Assembly (NCBI RefSeq): GCF_937770335.1
Contig: NZ_CALJHY010000005.1
Span: forward strand, 62,001-126,000
Origin: an uncultured Glaciecola sp.
GTDB taxonomy: Bacteria; Pseudomonadota; Gammaproteobacteria; Enterobacterales; Alteromonadaceae
Reading direction: 5' to 3'
DNA: 64,000 nucleotides
Translations under genes and position numbers: made by a program
Part shown: piece by piece, positions 17,499-26,846 of the stretch
Numbering within the stretch: the first letter of the stretch is position 1
Layout of the letters: each line of letters starts with the position of its first letter
The notes under the pieces: model-generated
The model's database searches: none
Told to the model about the DNA's origin: nothing
What the model saw: only the letters and a program-made list of their open reading frames with translations

Positions 17499-18269
17499 TT
17501 ATGAATCAAACTCAGGATAAGCACGTTTTACTCTGCGCATCATTGCCGGCCATGCTTTTTGTCCGCCGGTTAAGCCTGTATGCACAATATTCGCTTGCGC
17601 TTTAATGCCATCGATAATGGATTGATTAACGGTTGTTAACGGGTTGTTGGTGTTATGCATTTTTACTTGTATTTCACAAGCGCGAAGCAAGTCATACATA
17701 TGCATAAACGCGTCACCTATCGTATTACCCATGGTTAATGCACCATGATTTCGAAGCAGCATAAAGTTAGCGTTACCTAAATTCGCTTGTAGTCGTTTAA
17801 TCTCATCAGGGTTAACCGCTAAGCCCTCATAATTATGGTAACTCATACTGGCTAAAGCAAAGGCTGAGTATTGGCTATACGGTTGTAACCCGCCTGTATT
17901 ACTTGCAACAGCAATCGCGTCTGCATGATGAAGATGCAAAGCACATTGTGCCTCAGGCCTCGATATATGTACGGCACTGTGAATTGTAAAACCAGCAGGA
18001 TTGATGGAGAATGGTGATTCTTTATCAATGACATTGCCCTCAATATCAATCTTAACTAAGTTAGACGCCGTGACTTCTTCAAAAGCGAGTCCAAACGCAT
18101 TGATGAGTAAGTCTTCAGTACCAGGGATACGCGCTGACACATGGGTGTGAATTAAATCATCCCATCCGTGCAAAACCAATAATCGATAGCATGCTGCTAA
18201 CTCCACCCGTGTTTGCCACTCTGAAGATGATACTTTACCTTTTAAATCAATTTGGGGAATGTCGTACAT
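17499..18269 (-). CDS. Class II aldolase/adducin-family protein
   Basis: A 256-residue zinc-dependent class II aldolase/adducin domain protein. Landmarks are HGWDDLIHTHVSARIPG near 34-50, the zinc-type cluster HLHHADAIAVAS near 116-127 and LLRNHGALTMG near 173-183. L-fuculose-phosphate aldolase, ribulose-5-phosphate 4-epimerase and several keto-acid aldolases share this fold. The protein starts 82 bases upstream of the dehydratase start codon region and runs in the same direction, suggesting a two-gene transcript. It could cleave or process the product of that dehydratase. Many family members annotated only by fold have uncertain activity, so no symbol is assigned. Confidence 0.85.
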   Translation of the reverse strand: MYDIPQIDLKGKVSSSEWQTRVELAACYRLLVLHGWDDLIHTHVSARIPGTEDLLINAFGLAFEEVTASNLVKIDIEGNVIDKESPFSINPAGFTIHSAVHISRPEAQCALHLHHADAIAVASNTGGLQPYSQYSAFALASMSYHNYEGLAVNPDEIKRLQANLGNANFMLLRNHGALTMGNTIGDAFMHMYDLLRACEIQVKMHNTNNPLTTVNQSIIDGIKAQANIVHTGLTGGQKAWPAMMRRVKRAYPEFDS

Positions 18270-18397
18270 AGCACTTAGTTAGGTTTCGATAAAACGTAGT
18301 GAAATAATAGCATGCAGATTGTATGGGGATCATTCTTTTAGCAGATTATTAAGAAGTCTAGTGCATTACATAGTATATGATTACCAACGAACCATAT

Positions 18398-20551
18398 TTA
18401 TCTAGCACCTGGTCGATACCGACGCTCTACCTGCTTTTCTAACTCAGCCCGTTCAAACAAGACTAAGCGCTCTTTTTGCTCAACAAACATGTCCATTTGA
18501 TCATTGTAGTGCGCTGAAGTACTGTCCTTCGTAGCGGAACCATACTGATGAATAGCTTCGCTTTGAACCAATCCATTTTGATCCCAAGACACAAACATCA
18601 TAAAACCGTCACCTGCAATATTTTTAATTTGGCCATTGTTGTCCATTTCCCGACCGTAAACTGCTCGCAATATATCGGGACCGCCACTAATTGGCAGGTT
18701 TTTTTGACCATGTTGCAAGCGATATACATCGCCGTACGGCACTTCATAACTGCCCTGATATTTGACTAGTTGAGCTACGGCTGTTTGAAAAGCTTGGGTA
18801 ATTTCGTGCATGCCTACTGGTGCTCCGCTCGCTTCTTGAACAGGAGTCAACGTAAGAACGGCTAGAGCAGCCTGCTTATTATCTTTATGCGTCGAAAAGT
18901 TCCAGTTGCGCAATGCAGTAAGTGCGTCTAGTTCAATTTGACTTAACTCCTCGCTCGGTTGTTGCCTTAGCCATGTTTGTAATGCAGCGACTTGATAAGA
19001 GTTTGGATGATATGCAAGGTCGTATTTCACTTCCTTAAAAAGCCCTTTTGATATTTTCTTTACGCCTTTTAGTTTTTCTTCAATTTGTAATGCTCGATTA
19101 GTAACAGCGGTTTCAATTCCCATCGATTCCGGGTATTCATTTTCTTTTGCGTCGTCATCGCCATCGGTGGCTATCCAAGGTGTATTGTTGGCGTTATAAA
19201 CTAACCCAGAACTCGGATTAACGGTTTTTGGCATCGCAGAAAAATCATGAAATTCCGTCCAAATTAAATCAGAACGATCACCGGGTAAAATCTTATCCCA
19301 TTGCCATCCATCGATGCGTTTCGGAAACTTCGCATTGTAGTAGTGTGCAATATTGCCAACGCGATCTGCATATACAAAATTTATACTGGGCATGCTATTC
19401 AATTTCAATGCATCTTCAAATTCTTGTTTGTTAGTGGCTTTATTTGCCGCGAACATAAACTGTAGGCTGCCCACTTCGTTCATGCCTGACCAACGCAGGG
19501 CAAATGAACCTCGATCAGTCTTCATCATCGGTCCATGCTCGGATACTCTGATTTCTTTGTTAACGGTCCACCTCAGCGGGCCGAACAACTTTATAGTCAT
19601 TTTAGCGGTTTTTATACGAAACGCTTTCCAGCGTCCATCCAACCAATATTGATTTTCATTTTTAGGATTAATTATCAACTGGTAAATATCGACCAAATCA
19701 GGTTTATTCACTGTATTAGACCAACCCAAGTTATCATTATGTCCATGAATAATAACGGGCGCACCAGGAAAAGTAGAACCAACCATGTTCCAACCCTCAT
19801 CGCTATGCAAACGCGCTTCGTACCAAGCGACCGGGCCAGTGAGAGGTTGATGACTATTGATTAATAGATGAGTGAGTCCATCTTCTGAACGATGTGGAGC
19901 AACAGCAATACCTTGACTACCAATGGGCAATGCTTTGGCGGGTTGCCAAATAAGTGCATTTTGCGACGAGGTAAATTCAAGCGCCTCAACAGGGTTAAGC
20001 AAGTCACTTAGAATCTTATCAAATCCATAAAACATCGGCATTTTAAAGGTAAAGCCGGCGACGATATCTTTGGCCGTTACTGGCAAAAAGTAACGACTGA
20101 CACGCTCTGGGTTTTCTGCAGCATACAGGTTTACGCCGTCCGCATAGGCTTGTGCTATCTGCTTAATCTTGTCTGGTACTTGCTTATCATAATTTGCGTT
20201 AACGGCCTCCCATACACCCATAAATTGGACGACAAAATCGGTCTGGGCAGCCTCGTATCCTATTTCAGCACCTAGTGTCCCTCGGGTTGCGAGTAACACC
20301 GACTGAAGCGTTTCAAAGTCGTCTTCACTTTGCACATAACCCAGACCAAATGCGGTATCAATGTCTTTCTTGCCGTAAATATGAGGAATACCTAAGCCAT
20401 CGCGCATGATTTCAACATCGTAGTTTTGCGCCTTAAGCACATACACGCGCAGGTCGGGCATACTGGGGAGTGTTAGATAGGCAATGGAGAAAACTGAAGC
20501 AATAATTAAAGACAATGTATATGCGATCGATTTTAGTGATATGTATTTCAT
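18398..20551 (-). CDS. Penicillin-acylase-family Ntn hydrolase, exported
   Basis: A 717-residue acylase of the penicillin/cephalosporin/AHL acylase family. The N terminus has a signal or anchor helix (IAYTLSLIIASVFSIAYLTL). The alpha part contains YDVEIMRDGLGIPHIYGKKDIDTAFGLGYVQSEDDFETLQ, near-universal in the family. The autocatalytic cleavage site and nucleophile are probably at IG/SQGIAVAPHRS, with Ser212. Downstream PLTGPVAWYEARL and FPGAPVIIHGHNDNLGWSNT match the substrate pocket region. Many relatives have SN at the start of the beta chain; here it is SQ. Activity on penicillin is unlikely to be physiological; N-acyl amides such as acyl-homoserine lactones or lipopeptides are possible. 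Monocistronic. Confidence 0.87.
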   Translation of the reverse strand: MKYISLKSIAYTLSLIIASVFSIAYLTLPSMPDLRVYVLKAQNYDVEIMRDGLGIPHIYGKKDIDTAFGLGYVQSEDDFETLQSVLLATRGTLGAEIGYEAAQTDFVVQFMGVWEAVNANYDKQVPDKIKQIAQAYADGVNLYAAENPERVSRYFLPVTAKDIVAGFTFKMPMFYGFDKILSDLLNPVEALEFTSSQNALIWQPAKALPIGSQGIAVAPHRSEDGLTHLLINSHQPLTGPVAWYEARLHSDEGWNMVGSTFPGAPVIIHGHNDNLGWSNTVNKPDLVDIYQLIINPKNENQYWLDGRWKAFRIKTAKMTIKLFGPLRWTVNKEIRVSEHGPMMKTDRGSFALRWSGMNEVGSLQFMFAANKATNKQEFEDALKLNSMPSINFVYADRVGNIAHYYNAKFPKRIDGWQWDKILPGDRSDLIWTEFHDFSAMPKTVNPSSGLVYNANNTPWIATDGDDDAKENEYPESMGIETAVTNRALQIEEKLKGVKKISKGLFKEVKYDLAYHPNSYQVAALQTWLRQQPSEELSQIELDALTALRNWNFSTHKDNKQAALAVLTLTPVQEASGAPVGMHEITQAFQTAVAQLVKYQGSYEVPYGDVYRLQHGQKNLPISGGPDILRAVYGREMDNNGQIKNIAGDGFMMFVSWDQNGLVQSEAIHQYGSATKDSTSAHYNDQMDMFVEQKERLVLFERAELEKQVERRYRPGAR

Positions 20552-20651
20552 TGACGAGTACTTTTCTGCATTGTTGATTTATAGGCTTTCGAACATATTA
20601 ACAGCCTTCAAGTCAGTAGTGTTAAAATAGGAATACAATGCATATCGGTGC

Positions 20652-20691
20652 ATTGGTAATTGGTAATTGGTAATTGGTAATTGGTAATTGG
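20652..20691. repeat. 7-bp tandem repeat (ATTGGTA)5
   Basis: Five exact copies of ATTGGTA followed by a partial ATTGG, in the intergenic region between the acylase start and the prolyl oligopeptidase stop. The unit has no spacer and is not a CRISPR or integron feature. It lies about 100 bases upstream of the acylase start codon on that gene's promoter side, so copy-number change by slippage could alter promoter geometry. Confidence 0.9.
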
Positions 20692-20840
20692 ATTATGTGA
20701 ATATAATACCGCTCTGAACATTCAATACCATTCACATAAACCATTAATGCTAAAAAGTATGGGTACAACTTCGTAACTTAACGAGATGTACCCATAAAAT
20801 TGTCACAGCGTCTTTAGACTCGCTTTTTCAAGCGCATCAA

Positions 20841-22931
20841 TTATCTTAATGTTAACTTTTCAACACCCATGTTATACAACACAAAGCCATAAATATCAGC
20901 ATACTGTTCAATGGTTTTGCTTATTGGTGTTCCTGCACCATGGCCTGCATCAGTTTCAATGCGGATAAGTACCGGGTTATAACCGTCTTGAAATTCCTGT
21001 AATACAGCAGCAAACTTGAATGAATGTGCAGGCACTACTCGGTCATCATGATCCGCAGTCGTGATCATAGTTGCCGGATATTCAACACCTGATTTCACAT
21101 TGTGAACTGGTGAATAGGCCTTGATGTACTTGTACATTTCTTCACTTTGCTCAGACGTACCGTAATCGTAAGCCCAGCCGGCACCTGCAGTAAATGTGTG
21201 GTAGCGCAACATGTCCAAGACGCCAACAGCAGGTAATGCTACTTTCGCTAATTCTGGACGTTGTGTCATCACTGCTCCAACTAACAAACCACCGTTAGAA
21301 CCGCCGCGTAAAGCAAGGTAATCGCTACTTGTATAATTGTTCTCAATGAGATAATCAGCAGCGGCAATAAAGTCATCAAATACATTCTGCTTTTGCATTT
21401 GTGTTCCCGCTTTATGCCATGCTTTGCCGTATTCACCGCCGCCGCGAATATTAGGTACCGCATAAACGCCGCCTAATTCGAGCCAAGCCGCAGCAGTAGA
21501 GCTAAAACTAGGTGTTAAGCTCACATTGAAGCCACCATAGCCGTAAAGCATTGTTGGGTTTTTTCCGTTTAATTCGGTGTCTTTATGATGCGTAATGATC
21601 ATCGGCACTTCGGTACCGTCTTTCGATTTATAGAACACTTGCTTGGAAACGAACGCAGCACCATCAAATTTTGACGCTGGCTTGTTAAATAAGGTCGACT
21701 CACCGGTTGCAATATTTAGTGAGTAAATAGAAGGTGGCGTAATGTAATTACTGAATGTGTAGTAACTCGTTGTTGCGCCGGACTTATCACCACCAAAACC
21801 AGCAGAACCGATGCCTGGCAGCTCAATAGCACGTAATTGTTTGCCTTCTAAATTGTATTGATAGACCTTAGAAATCGCATCCACCATATATTCTGCAAAA
21901 ATATACCCACCCGCAGCACTTGGCGACAATACATTTTCAGTTTGCGGGATCAGGTCTTTCCAATTTTCGACACTCGGTGACTTCGCATCTACCACAACAA
22001 TTTTACTATTAGGCGCATTGTGATTAGTCACTAAGTAAAGGTTGGAATCTTTATTGGTGAGCATCGAAACATCACTGTCTATTGTGTCGATAATGGTCTG
22101 CCAACCCGCATTCGGATTAGAAAGATCTTTTAAAAATGCACGGTTACCTGAAGTTGAGTTTGCTGCAGATACTAATAAGAAGCGATCATCCTCACTGACT
22201 TGAGCACCAATATAGCGGTGCTTTTCAGCTTCGTTATGACCATATATCTTAAGATCATCGGCTTGGGTATTACCAATTTTGTGATAGTAGAGTTTGTGCT
22301 GATCGGTCTTCTGACTAAGTTCTGAACCCTCTGGTTTATCATAACTTGAGTAATAAATACCCTCGTTCTTATACCACGACAAACCACTAAATTTAACGTT
22401 TATCAATGTATCACTAAGTAACTCTTTGGTTTCGGTGTTCATAACATAGACTTGGCGCCAGTCACTACCGCCCGTTGATGTTTGATAAGCGGCCATTGAA
22501 CCGTCAGTCGAGAATGATAGGCCCGCTAATGAGACCGTGCCGTCGTCACTGAATTTATTAGGGTCAATAAAAACCGTTGATTCACCACCGGCCTTTGAAC
22601 GGTAAACCAGACTTTGATTTTGAAGGCCATCATTTTTATAAAAATAGGTGTATTCGCCCTCAGTAAAAGGAGCTGATACGCGCTCATAATCTAACAAGTT
22701 ACGAACCACTTTAGCTATTTCTTCGCGATACGGAATGTTCTCTAAATAAGTCTGTGTCGTTTCATTTTGTTTTTCTACCCATGCTTCGGTTTCTGCGCTT
22801 CGGTCATCTTCTAACCAACGATATGGATCGGCATCCTGATAGCCAAAATAAGTATCAACAACGTTCCCTTTTGCCGTAATAGGGTAATCCACTGTAATGA
22901 CTTTGCTTTTCTTTTGCTGTGATTCAGACAC
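20841..22931 (-). CDS. Prolyl oligopeptidase (S9A), separated from its signal peptide by a stop codon
   Basis: A post-proline-cleaving serine peptidase, 696 residues from GTG 22931. It has the N-terminal DPYRWLEDDRSAETEAWVEKQN motif of S9A, a seven-bladed propeller, then the hydrolase domain. The nucleophile is in RGGSNGGLLVGAV near 540, with Asp in TADHDDRVVPAHS and His in DAGHGAGTP. Immediately upstream, in the same frame, lies a complete lipoprotein signal peptide ending LMACQPNSE and then TAA (22938-22940), two codons before this GTG. The open part therefore lacks export signals, and the intact gene would have run from 23027. Either it is a recent nonsense mutation, a sequence error, or the enzyme is now made in the cytosol by reinitiation. 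Confidence 0.88.
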   Translation of the reverse strand: MSESQQKKSKVITVDYPITAKGNVVDTYFGYQDADPYRWLEDDRSAETEAWVEKQNETTQTYLENIPYREEIAKVVRNLLDYERVSAPFTEGEYTYFYKNDGLQNQSLVYRSKAGGESTVFIDPNKFSDDGTVSLAGLSFSTDGSMAAYQTSTGGSDWRQVYVMNTETKELLSDTLINVKFSGLSWYKNEGIYYSSYDKPEGSELSQKTDQHKLYYHKIGNTQADDLKIYGHNEAEKHRYIGAQVSEDDRFLLVSAANSTSGNRAFLKDLSNPNAGWQTIIDTIDSDVSMLTNKDSNLYLVTNHNAPNSKIVVVDAKSPSVENWKDLIPQTENVLSPSAAGGYIFAEYMVDAISKVYQYNLEGKQLRAIELPGIGSAGFGGDKSGATTSYYTFSNYITPPSIYSLNIATGESTLFNKPASKFDGAAFVSKQVFYKSKDGTEVPMIITHHKDTELNGKNPTMLYGYGGFNVSLTPSFSSTAAAWLELGGVYAVPNIRGGGEYGKAWHKAGTQMQKQNVFDDFIAAADYLIENNYTSSDYLALRGGSNGGLLVGAVMTQRPELAKVALPAVGVLDMLRYHTFTAGAGWAYDYGTSEQSEEMYKYIKAYSPVHNVKSGVEYPATMITTADHDDRVVPAHSFKFAAVLQEFQDGYNPVLIRIETDAGHGAGTPISKTIEQYADIYGFVLYNMGVEKLTLR

Positions 22932-22937
22932 TGCGGC

Positions 22938-23027
22938 TTACTCTGAGTTTGGCTGACAAGCCATTAATGTGCCGGCGGCGGCTATTGCTAACATCGCTTT
23001 GGTTGCTATTTTCATCTTTCTTTGCAT
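22938..23027 (-). pseudogene. Orphaned lipoprotein signal peptide of the prolyl oligopeptidase
   Basis: A 29-codon ORF too short for the track: MQRKMKIATKAMLAIAAAG, then TLMAC and QPNSE, then TAA. It has positively charged residues, a hydrophobic core and a lipobox (LMAC), and a GGA ribosome site six bases before the ATG. It is in frame with the downstream peptidase, so it is the 5' end of the same gene interrupted by a nonsense codon rather than a separate gene. Confidence 0.8.
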
Positions 23028-23188
23028 GTTTTTTCCATTTTTTATTTTAATTTACGTTTGTATCTATCTTTACTCACTATTATTGGCGTTGCTATTAACG
23101 CTCATTAGTGACGAATGTTGAATGAGATCTCGATCGCCATCATGCTTAGTTTAGAAGCATACACATACGCGCCAAAAGCTGAAATTGT

Positions 23189-23836
23189 TTAGCCCTCTTG
23201 TGCAATCTTTATCAGTGCCTGCTGAAATACTTCTGCAGGCTGGCCACCGCTGATCAAGTGCTTGTTGTTGACAATGACTGCTGGCACAGATTGCACTCCC
23301 GCGCTCTGATAATGCTGTTGTAATTGGCGAACGTCGGTTGTAAAGTCGTCTGAATCCAATATCTTTTTCGCCTCAGTGACATCTAAACCGACGTTTTTAA
23401 CCGTTTCTAAAAGCTGCTCGTGGTCGCTTGGATTGCCGTTTTCTTTAAAGTACAAATCAAATAATGCCAGCTTTAATTCAGTCTGTTTACCGTGATTTTT
23501 TGCCCAGTGTAATAAACGGTGTGCATCGAACGTATTATAGATTCGACCGCCTCCTCTATTCCCAAACTCATAGCCAACGCTAAGTCCACGTTGCTTAATA
23601 GCGTCTCTATTTTGATCTGCCTGTTGCTCTGAAATTTGATATTTTTGAGTTAGATGCTCGGTAATTTCCTGACCTTCGGGTGGCATTTGTGGATTTAATT
23701 CAAAAGGCTGCCATTCGATTTTTGCTGTTATCTCTGGGTCAATTTCTGTTAATGCTTTTTGTAATGCTTTAAAACCGATAATGCACCACGGGCATGATAT
23801 ATCGGACACAATATCTATCTTTAATTCAGTTGCCAT
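23189..23836 (-). CDS. DsbA-family (FrnE-like) oxidoreductase
   Basis: A 215-residue thioredoxin-fold protein of the FrnE/2-hydroxychromene-2-carboxylate isomerase branch of the DsbA family. The N-terminal VSDISCPWCIIGFKAL carries the redox pair Cys15-Pro-Trp-Cys18, and the C-terminal QSAGVQSVPAVIVNNKHLISGGQPAEVF contains the cis-proline loop. There is no signal peptide, so it acts in the cytosol, probably as a disulfide oxidoreductase/isomerase in stress tolerance. Its ATG lies 2 bases after the stop of the cyclophilin gene, so the two are translationally coupled and may cooperate in folding or redox quality control. Confidence 0.88.
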   Translation of the reverse strand: MATELKIDIVSDISCPWCIIGFKALQKALTEIDPEITAKIEWQPFELNPQMPPEGQEITEHLTQKYQISEQQADQNRDAIKQRGLSVGYEFGNRGGGRIYNTFDAHRLLHWAKNHGKQTELKLALFDLYFKENGNPSDHEQLLETVKNVGLDVTEAKKILDSDDFTTDVRQLQQHYQSAGVQSVPAVIVNNKHLISGGQPAEVFQQALIKIAQEG

Positions 23837-23838
23837 TC

Positions 23839-24741
23839 TTATTTGTCCTGTTCAGTTGTAAATCTTGGGCGGTAATAGCAAATATCAAGATTACCGCTAC
23901 CTTTGTGATGAAAGAAATCGCTCTCTAAAGTTCGAGCATCTTGCAAGCGAGCTTGAAATGCAGCGTCGGTTACTAAGTTACGCGTAAAATTAATTTGTTG
24001 GCTCATACCTACTCTATTTCCTAACTTGGCGCTTACTATTTTAGTGCGTTGAGTCACATCAGCGATAACGCCGCCACCAATATTAGGATTACCACGCTGC
24101 ATAGCTTGCGCATGCTTCATGCCATATATGACCTGACCAAACACCGACATATTTCGATCTAAATGACGAGGCGCTTGCCCAATGACAATATAAAAATCAG
24201 TACTCGCTGAGTTAGCCCCATTATTTCTTGCCATCGCCACTGCACCAGGGCAGTGCAGCAACCACTCTTGTTGGTCGGATAAACTGCGCCCAGCGGGAAA
24301 GCCCTGTAAGAAACCAGTTTCTTGGGCTAAAAACTCCGGCGACTGCACGGTAACAAAATCTGAGGCTGTCGTTAATGGCCGGGTAAATTCTGCAGTTAGG
24401 TTTGCGCGATATTTTGACGGTTTCTGCTCCGTTACGTCACCACCTTGAGCGACAAAACCATCAATCACTCGGTAAAAGTCTAAGCCGTTATAGAACCCTT
24501 CATTTACTAATGCTTTGAATTTTGCAACGTGTATAGGTGCTATGAAAGGAGCGAGTTCAATTACTATCAAACCCGTGTCTGTATTTAGATAAACTAAATT
24601 CTGCTGTTGGGGCTGATATATTTTTGATTTTTTTTCTTGAGCAACACCTAACTCTTGGGAATGGAGATTAAATGCCCAGATAAATACTGCGCTAAAAACA
24701 ACGGCGGCTATTACCCAGTTATGCTTACGTTGAATTCGCAT
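23839..24741 (-). CDS. Cyclophilin-type peptidyl-prolyl cis-trans isomerase
   Basis: A 300-residue PPIase with an N-terminal membrane or signal segment (NWVIAAVVFSAVFIWAFNLHS), placing it in the periplasm or anchored to the inner membrane. The cyclophilin domain includes TDTGLIVIELAPFIAPIHVAKFKALV, FYNGLDFYRVIDGFVAQGGDVT and the MARNNGANSASTDFYIVIGQAPRHLD core that binds proline peptides. It is longer than the approximately 190-residue PpiA because of inserts between the catalytic loop and the core and a C-terminal extension. It is the first gene of a two-gene unit with the FrnE-like gene. Confidence 0.88.
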   Translation of the reverse strand: MRIQRKHNWVIAAVVFSAVFIWAFNLHSQELGVAQEKKSKIYQPQQQNLVYLNTDTGLIVIELAPFIAPIHVAKFKALVNEGFYNGLDFYRVIDGFVAQGGDVTEQKPSKYRANLTAEFTRPLTTASDFVTVQSPEFLAQETGFLQGFPAGRSLSDQQEWLLHCPGAVAMARNNGANSASTDFYIVIGQAPRHLDRNMSVFGQVIYGMKHAQAMQRGNPNIGGGVIADVTQRTKIVSAKLGNRVGMSQQINFTRNLVTDAAFQARLQDARTLESDFFHHKGSGNLDICYYRPRFTTEQDK

Positions 24742-24871
24742 TTCTTTCCTTTTTAACCACTTTGTTGTTATTTGAGTGATGCCTTAGGCATCCTATTTTT
24801 GCTAGATTTATTAACATTATGTAGGCCGTTTTTGATTTTTCAAAAAACGAGAACAAGCACCACATGTAGGC

Positions 24872-25411
24872 TCAGCGAACAATGTCTAAAAATGCTTTGA
24901 ACTTAGGATCATTGCAGTTTCCGATAAGTTCAAATAAACACATTTCAGCATTAGTGATGCCAACATTTTTGGTTTGTAATTTAGTTACTGCAAGCTGTTT
25001 ATTTTTGTCCTGCCGCGAACCGATGCAATCAACCACTAACTCAACTGACTTTCCCATTTGTTGCAGACCTATGGCCGTTTGATATAAACAAACATGCGCT
25101 TCAATACCACAAATTAACCAATGTTGAACAGCTGCCTTATTCACTTGCTCAACAAAATGCGGATCTGCACAGCCATTAAAGTCGTATTTTTTTATACAAG
25201 GGAAATTAGCGACTAAGGGTAGGATTTCGGAAGCCGTTTTACCTAACTTGGCAGGATTTTGTTCAAGCACTAAAATCGGTAAGTTAAGTAATGTGCAGCC
25301 TCTAATTAATTTAGATACATTGTGAAACATTAGCTCACTATCGTTCACGAGGTGCGACAGCTTGCCCTGAATATCGACGACAATCAGACCAGTGTTGTAT
25401 CTATCTAACAT
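24872..25411 (-). CDS. Isochorismatase-family cysteine hydrolase
   Basis: A 179-residue cysteine hydrolase of the isochorismatase/nicotinamidase fold, YcaC-like. The catalytic Asp is in LIVVDIQGKL near residue 13, and the catalytic Cys in CGIEAHVCLYQTAIGL near 107, preceded by the conserved cis-peptide GIEAH. The likely lysine of the triad is in QNPAKLGKT. Many such proteins are annotated only as hydrolases and the substrate is unknown. It is a single-gene unit facing away from nagA. Confidence 0.84.
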   Translation of the reverse strand: MLDRYNTGLIVVDIQGKLSHLVNDSELMFHNVSKLIRGCTLLNLPILVLEQNPAKLGKTASEILPLVANFPCIKKYDFNGCADPHFVEQVNKAAVQHWLICGIEAHVCLYQTAIGLQQMGKSVELVVDCIGSRQDKNKQLAVTKLQTKNVGITNAEMCLFELIGNCNDPKFKAFLDIVR

Positions 25412-25652
25412 AACATTTCCATTTCATTAGTCACGAACACAGCTTAATATAATGCTTTTTTTTTGTCACCTTAGATAGCCTCTGACTATAAATTGCACAT
25501 TAAAAAACCAATAAACGGGTAATTTCTGCGCTAGTGCTGAATGATTTAAGCGAACTAGATTACGTAATATTTATTATTATTGTTTTGCACTACGCTACCA
25601 TTATAAATATGCTGACAAGATACCGGGCTAAATACAAAAAGTGAGTGATTAA

Positions 25653-26822
25653 ATGACAACATATTGCGCCAAGCGATTATTCGACGGCCTGCAAGTGCAC
25701 GACAACATGCACTTAGAAGTTAGCGCCGGTATAATTAGTAGTATCAAACCGGCTCACCTAAGTTCGTTCGCAGCAGACGCTGAACTAGACGGACTAGTTT
25801 GTGCTGGTTTTATCGATACACAAGTGAATGGCGGCGGCGGCGTTTTATTCAATTATGCCCCCTCAATGGCGACACTCGTCACCATGATGCAGGCACACTC
25901 AAAGTATGGCACTACAGCCATGCTACCCACGTTAATAACAGATAGTAGCGAAGTAATGAAAGCAGCAGCAAATGCTGTTGCTGAAGCGATAACTGAGGCT
26001 GTACCGGGTATTTTAGGCATTCATTATGAAGGTCCTAACTTAAGTAAAGAAAAGAGAGGAATTCACCCAAGCAATTATGTCCGTGCAATCAGCGATACTG
26101 ATTTAGCCACTTTCACACGCAATGATATTGGTAAGGTTCTAGTCACTATTGCACCGGAGAATGTAGCACCCGATATCATCACTGACCTAGTGAACCAAGG
26201 TGTTGTAGTCTCATTAGGGCACAGTGGCGCAAGTGTTGAGCAAGCGCTCAGGGCTATTCAAGCAGGAGCAACCTGTACTACGCATTTATTTAATGCCATG
26301 TCAGGATTAACAGCGAGGGAACCCGGACTCATAAATACCGCTTTAAGTGATGTACGCGTAACCTCAGGTCTTATTGTTGACTTGCACCATGTTCACCCGC
26401 AAAACTGTGTTCTTGCTTACCAGTGCATAGGTGCTGAGCGTTTAATGTTGGTAACCGATGCAATGGCGCACGTAGGTTCAGAGATGCAAACCTTGCCATG
26501 GCTAGATTCCACTATTACGAGAGTGGATGGTAAATTAACCTTAGAGGACGGTAGTCTCGCTGGTTCGTGTTTGGATATGAACAGCGCCGTTAAAAATATG
26601 TATGATTTACTAAAGCAACAGCCTAGATGGAATAGCGCAGACGACATACTTGCAAACGTACTCAATATGGCAAGCGAAGTTCCGGCGCGTCTATTGGGGA
26701 TTCAAAATATCGGGAAACTAAGCCGCGGCAACAAAGCTGACTTCGTTCTTCTCGACGATAACATGCGTATAAAGGGATGCTGGATCAATGGGGCACAGGT
26801 GTCAGGAAACGCACTACGATAA
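25653..26822 (+). CDS. nagA: N-acetylglucosamine-6-phosphate deacetylase
   Basis: A 389-residue amidohydrolase-superfamily enzyme that removes acetate from GlcNAc-6-phosphate in amino-sugar and peptidoglycan recycling. Family landmarks in order: GFIDTQVNGGGGVLFN, ILGIHYEGPNLSKEKRGIHP (metal Glu and substrate loop), VSLGHSGAS (His ligand), TTHLFNAMSGLTAREPG (His ligand and substrate binding) and VTDAMAHVGS (catalytic Asp). The length is typical. No nagB, nagK, nagP or NagR-type regulator is adjacent, so it stands alone here, unlike the clustered nag genes common in related marine bacteria. It is followed by a strong terminator. Confidence 0.93.
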   Translation: MTTYCAKRLFDGLQVHDNMHLEVSAGIISSIKPAHLSSFAADAELDGLVCAGFIDTQVNGGGGVLFNYAPSMATLVTMMQAHSKYGTTAMLPTLITDSSEVMKAAANAVAEAITEAVPGILGIHYEGPNLSKEKRGIHPSNYVRAISDTDLATFTRNDIGKVLVTIAPENVAPDIITDLVNQGVVVSLGHSGASVEQALRAIQAGATCTTHLFNAMSGLTAREPGLINTALSDVRVTSGLIVDLHHVHPQNCVLAYQCIGAERLMLVTDAMAHVGSEMQTLPWLDSTITRVDGKLTLEDGSLAGSCLDMNSAVKNMYDLLKQQPRWNSADDILANVLNMASEVPARLLGIQNIGKLSRGNKADFVLLDDNMRIKGCWINGAQVSGNALR

Positions 26823-26846
26823 TTATGATGACGTTTAAATGATAGC

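Noticed and set aside
20652-20691. Possible CRISPR array
   Set aside because: The repeat unit is 7 bp with no spacers and no cas genes are present.
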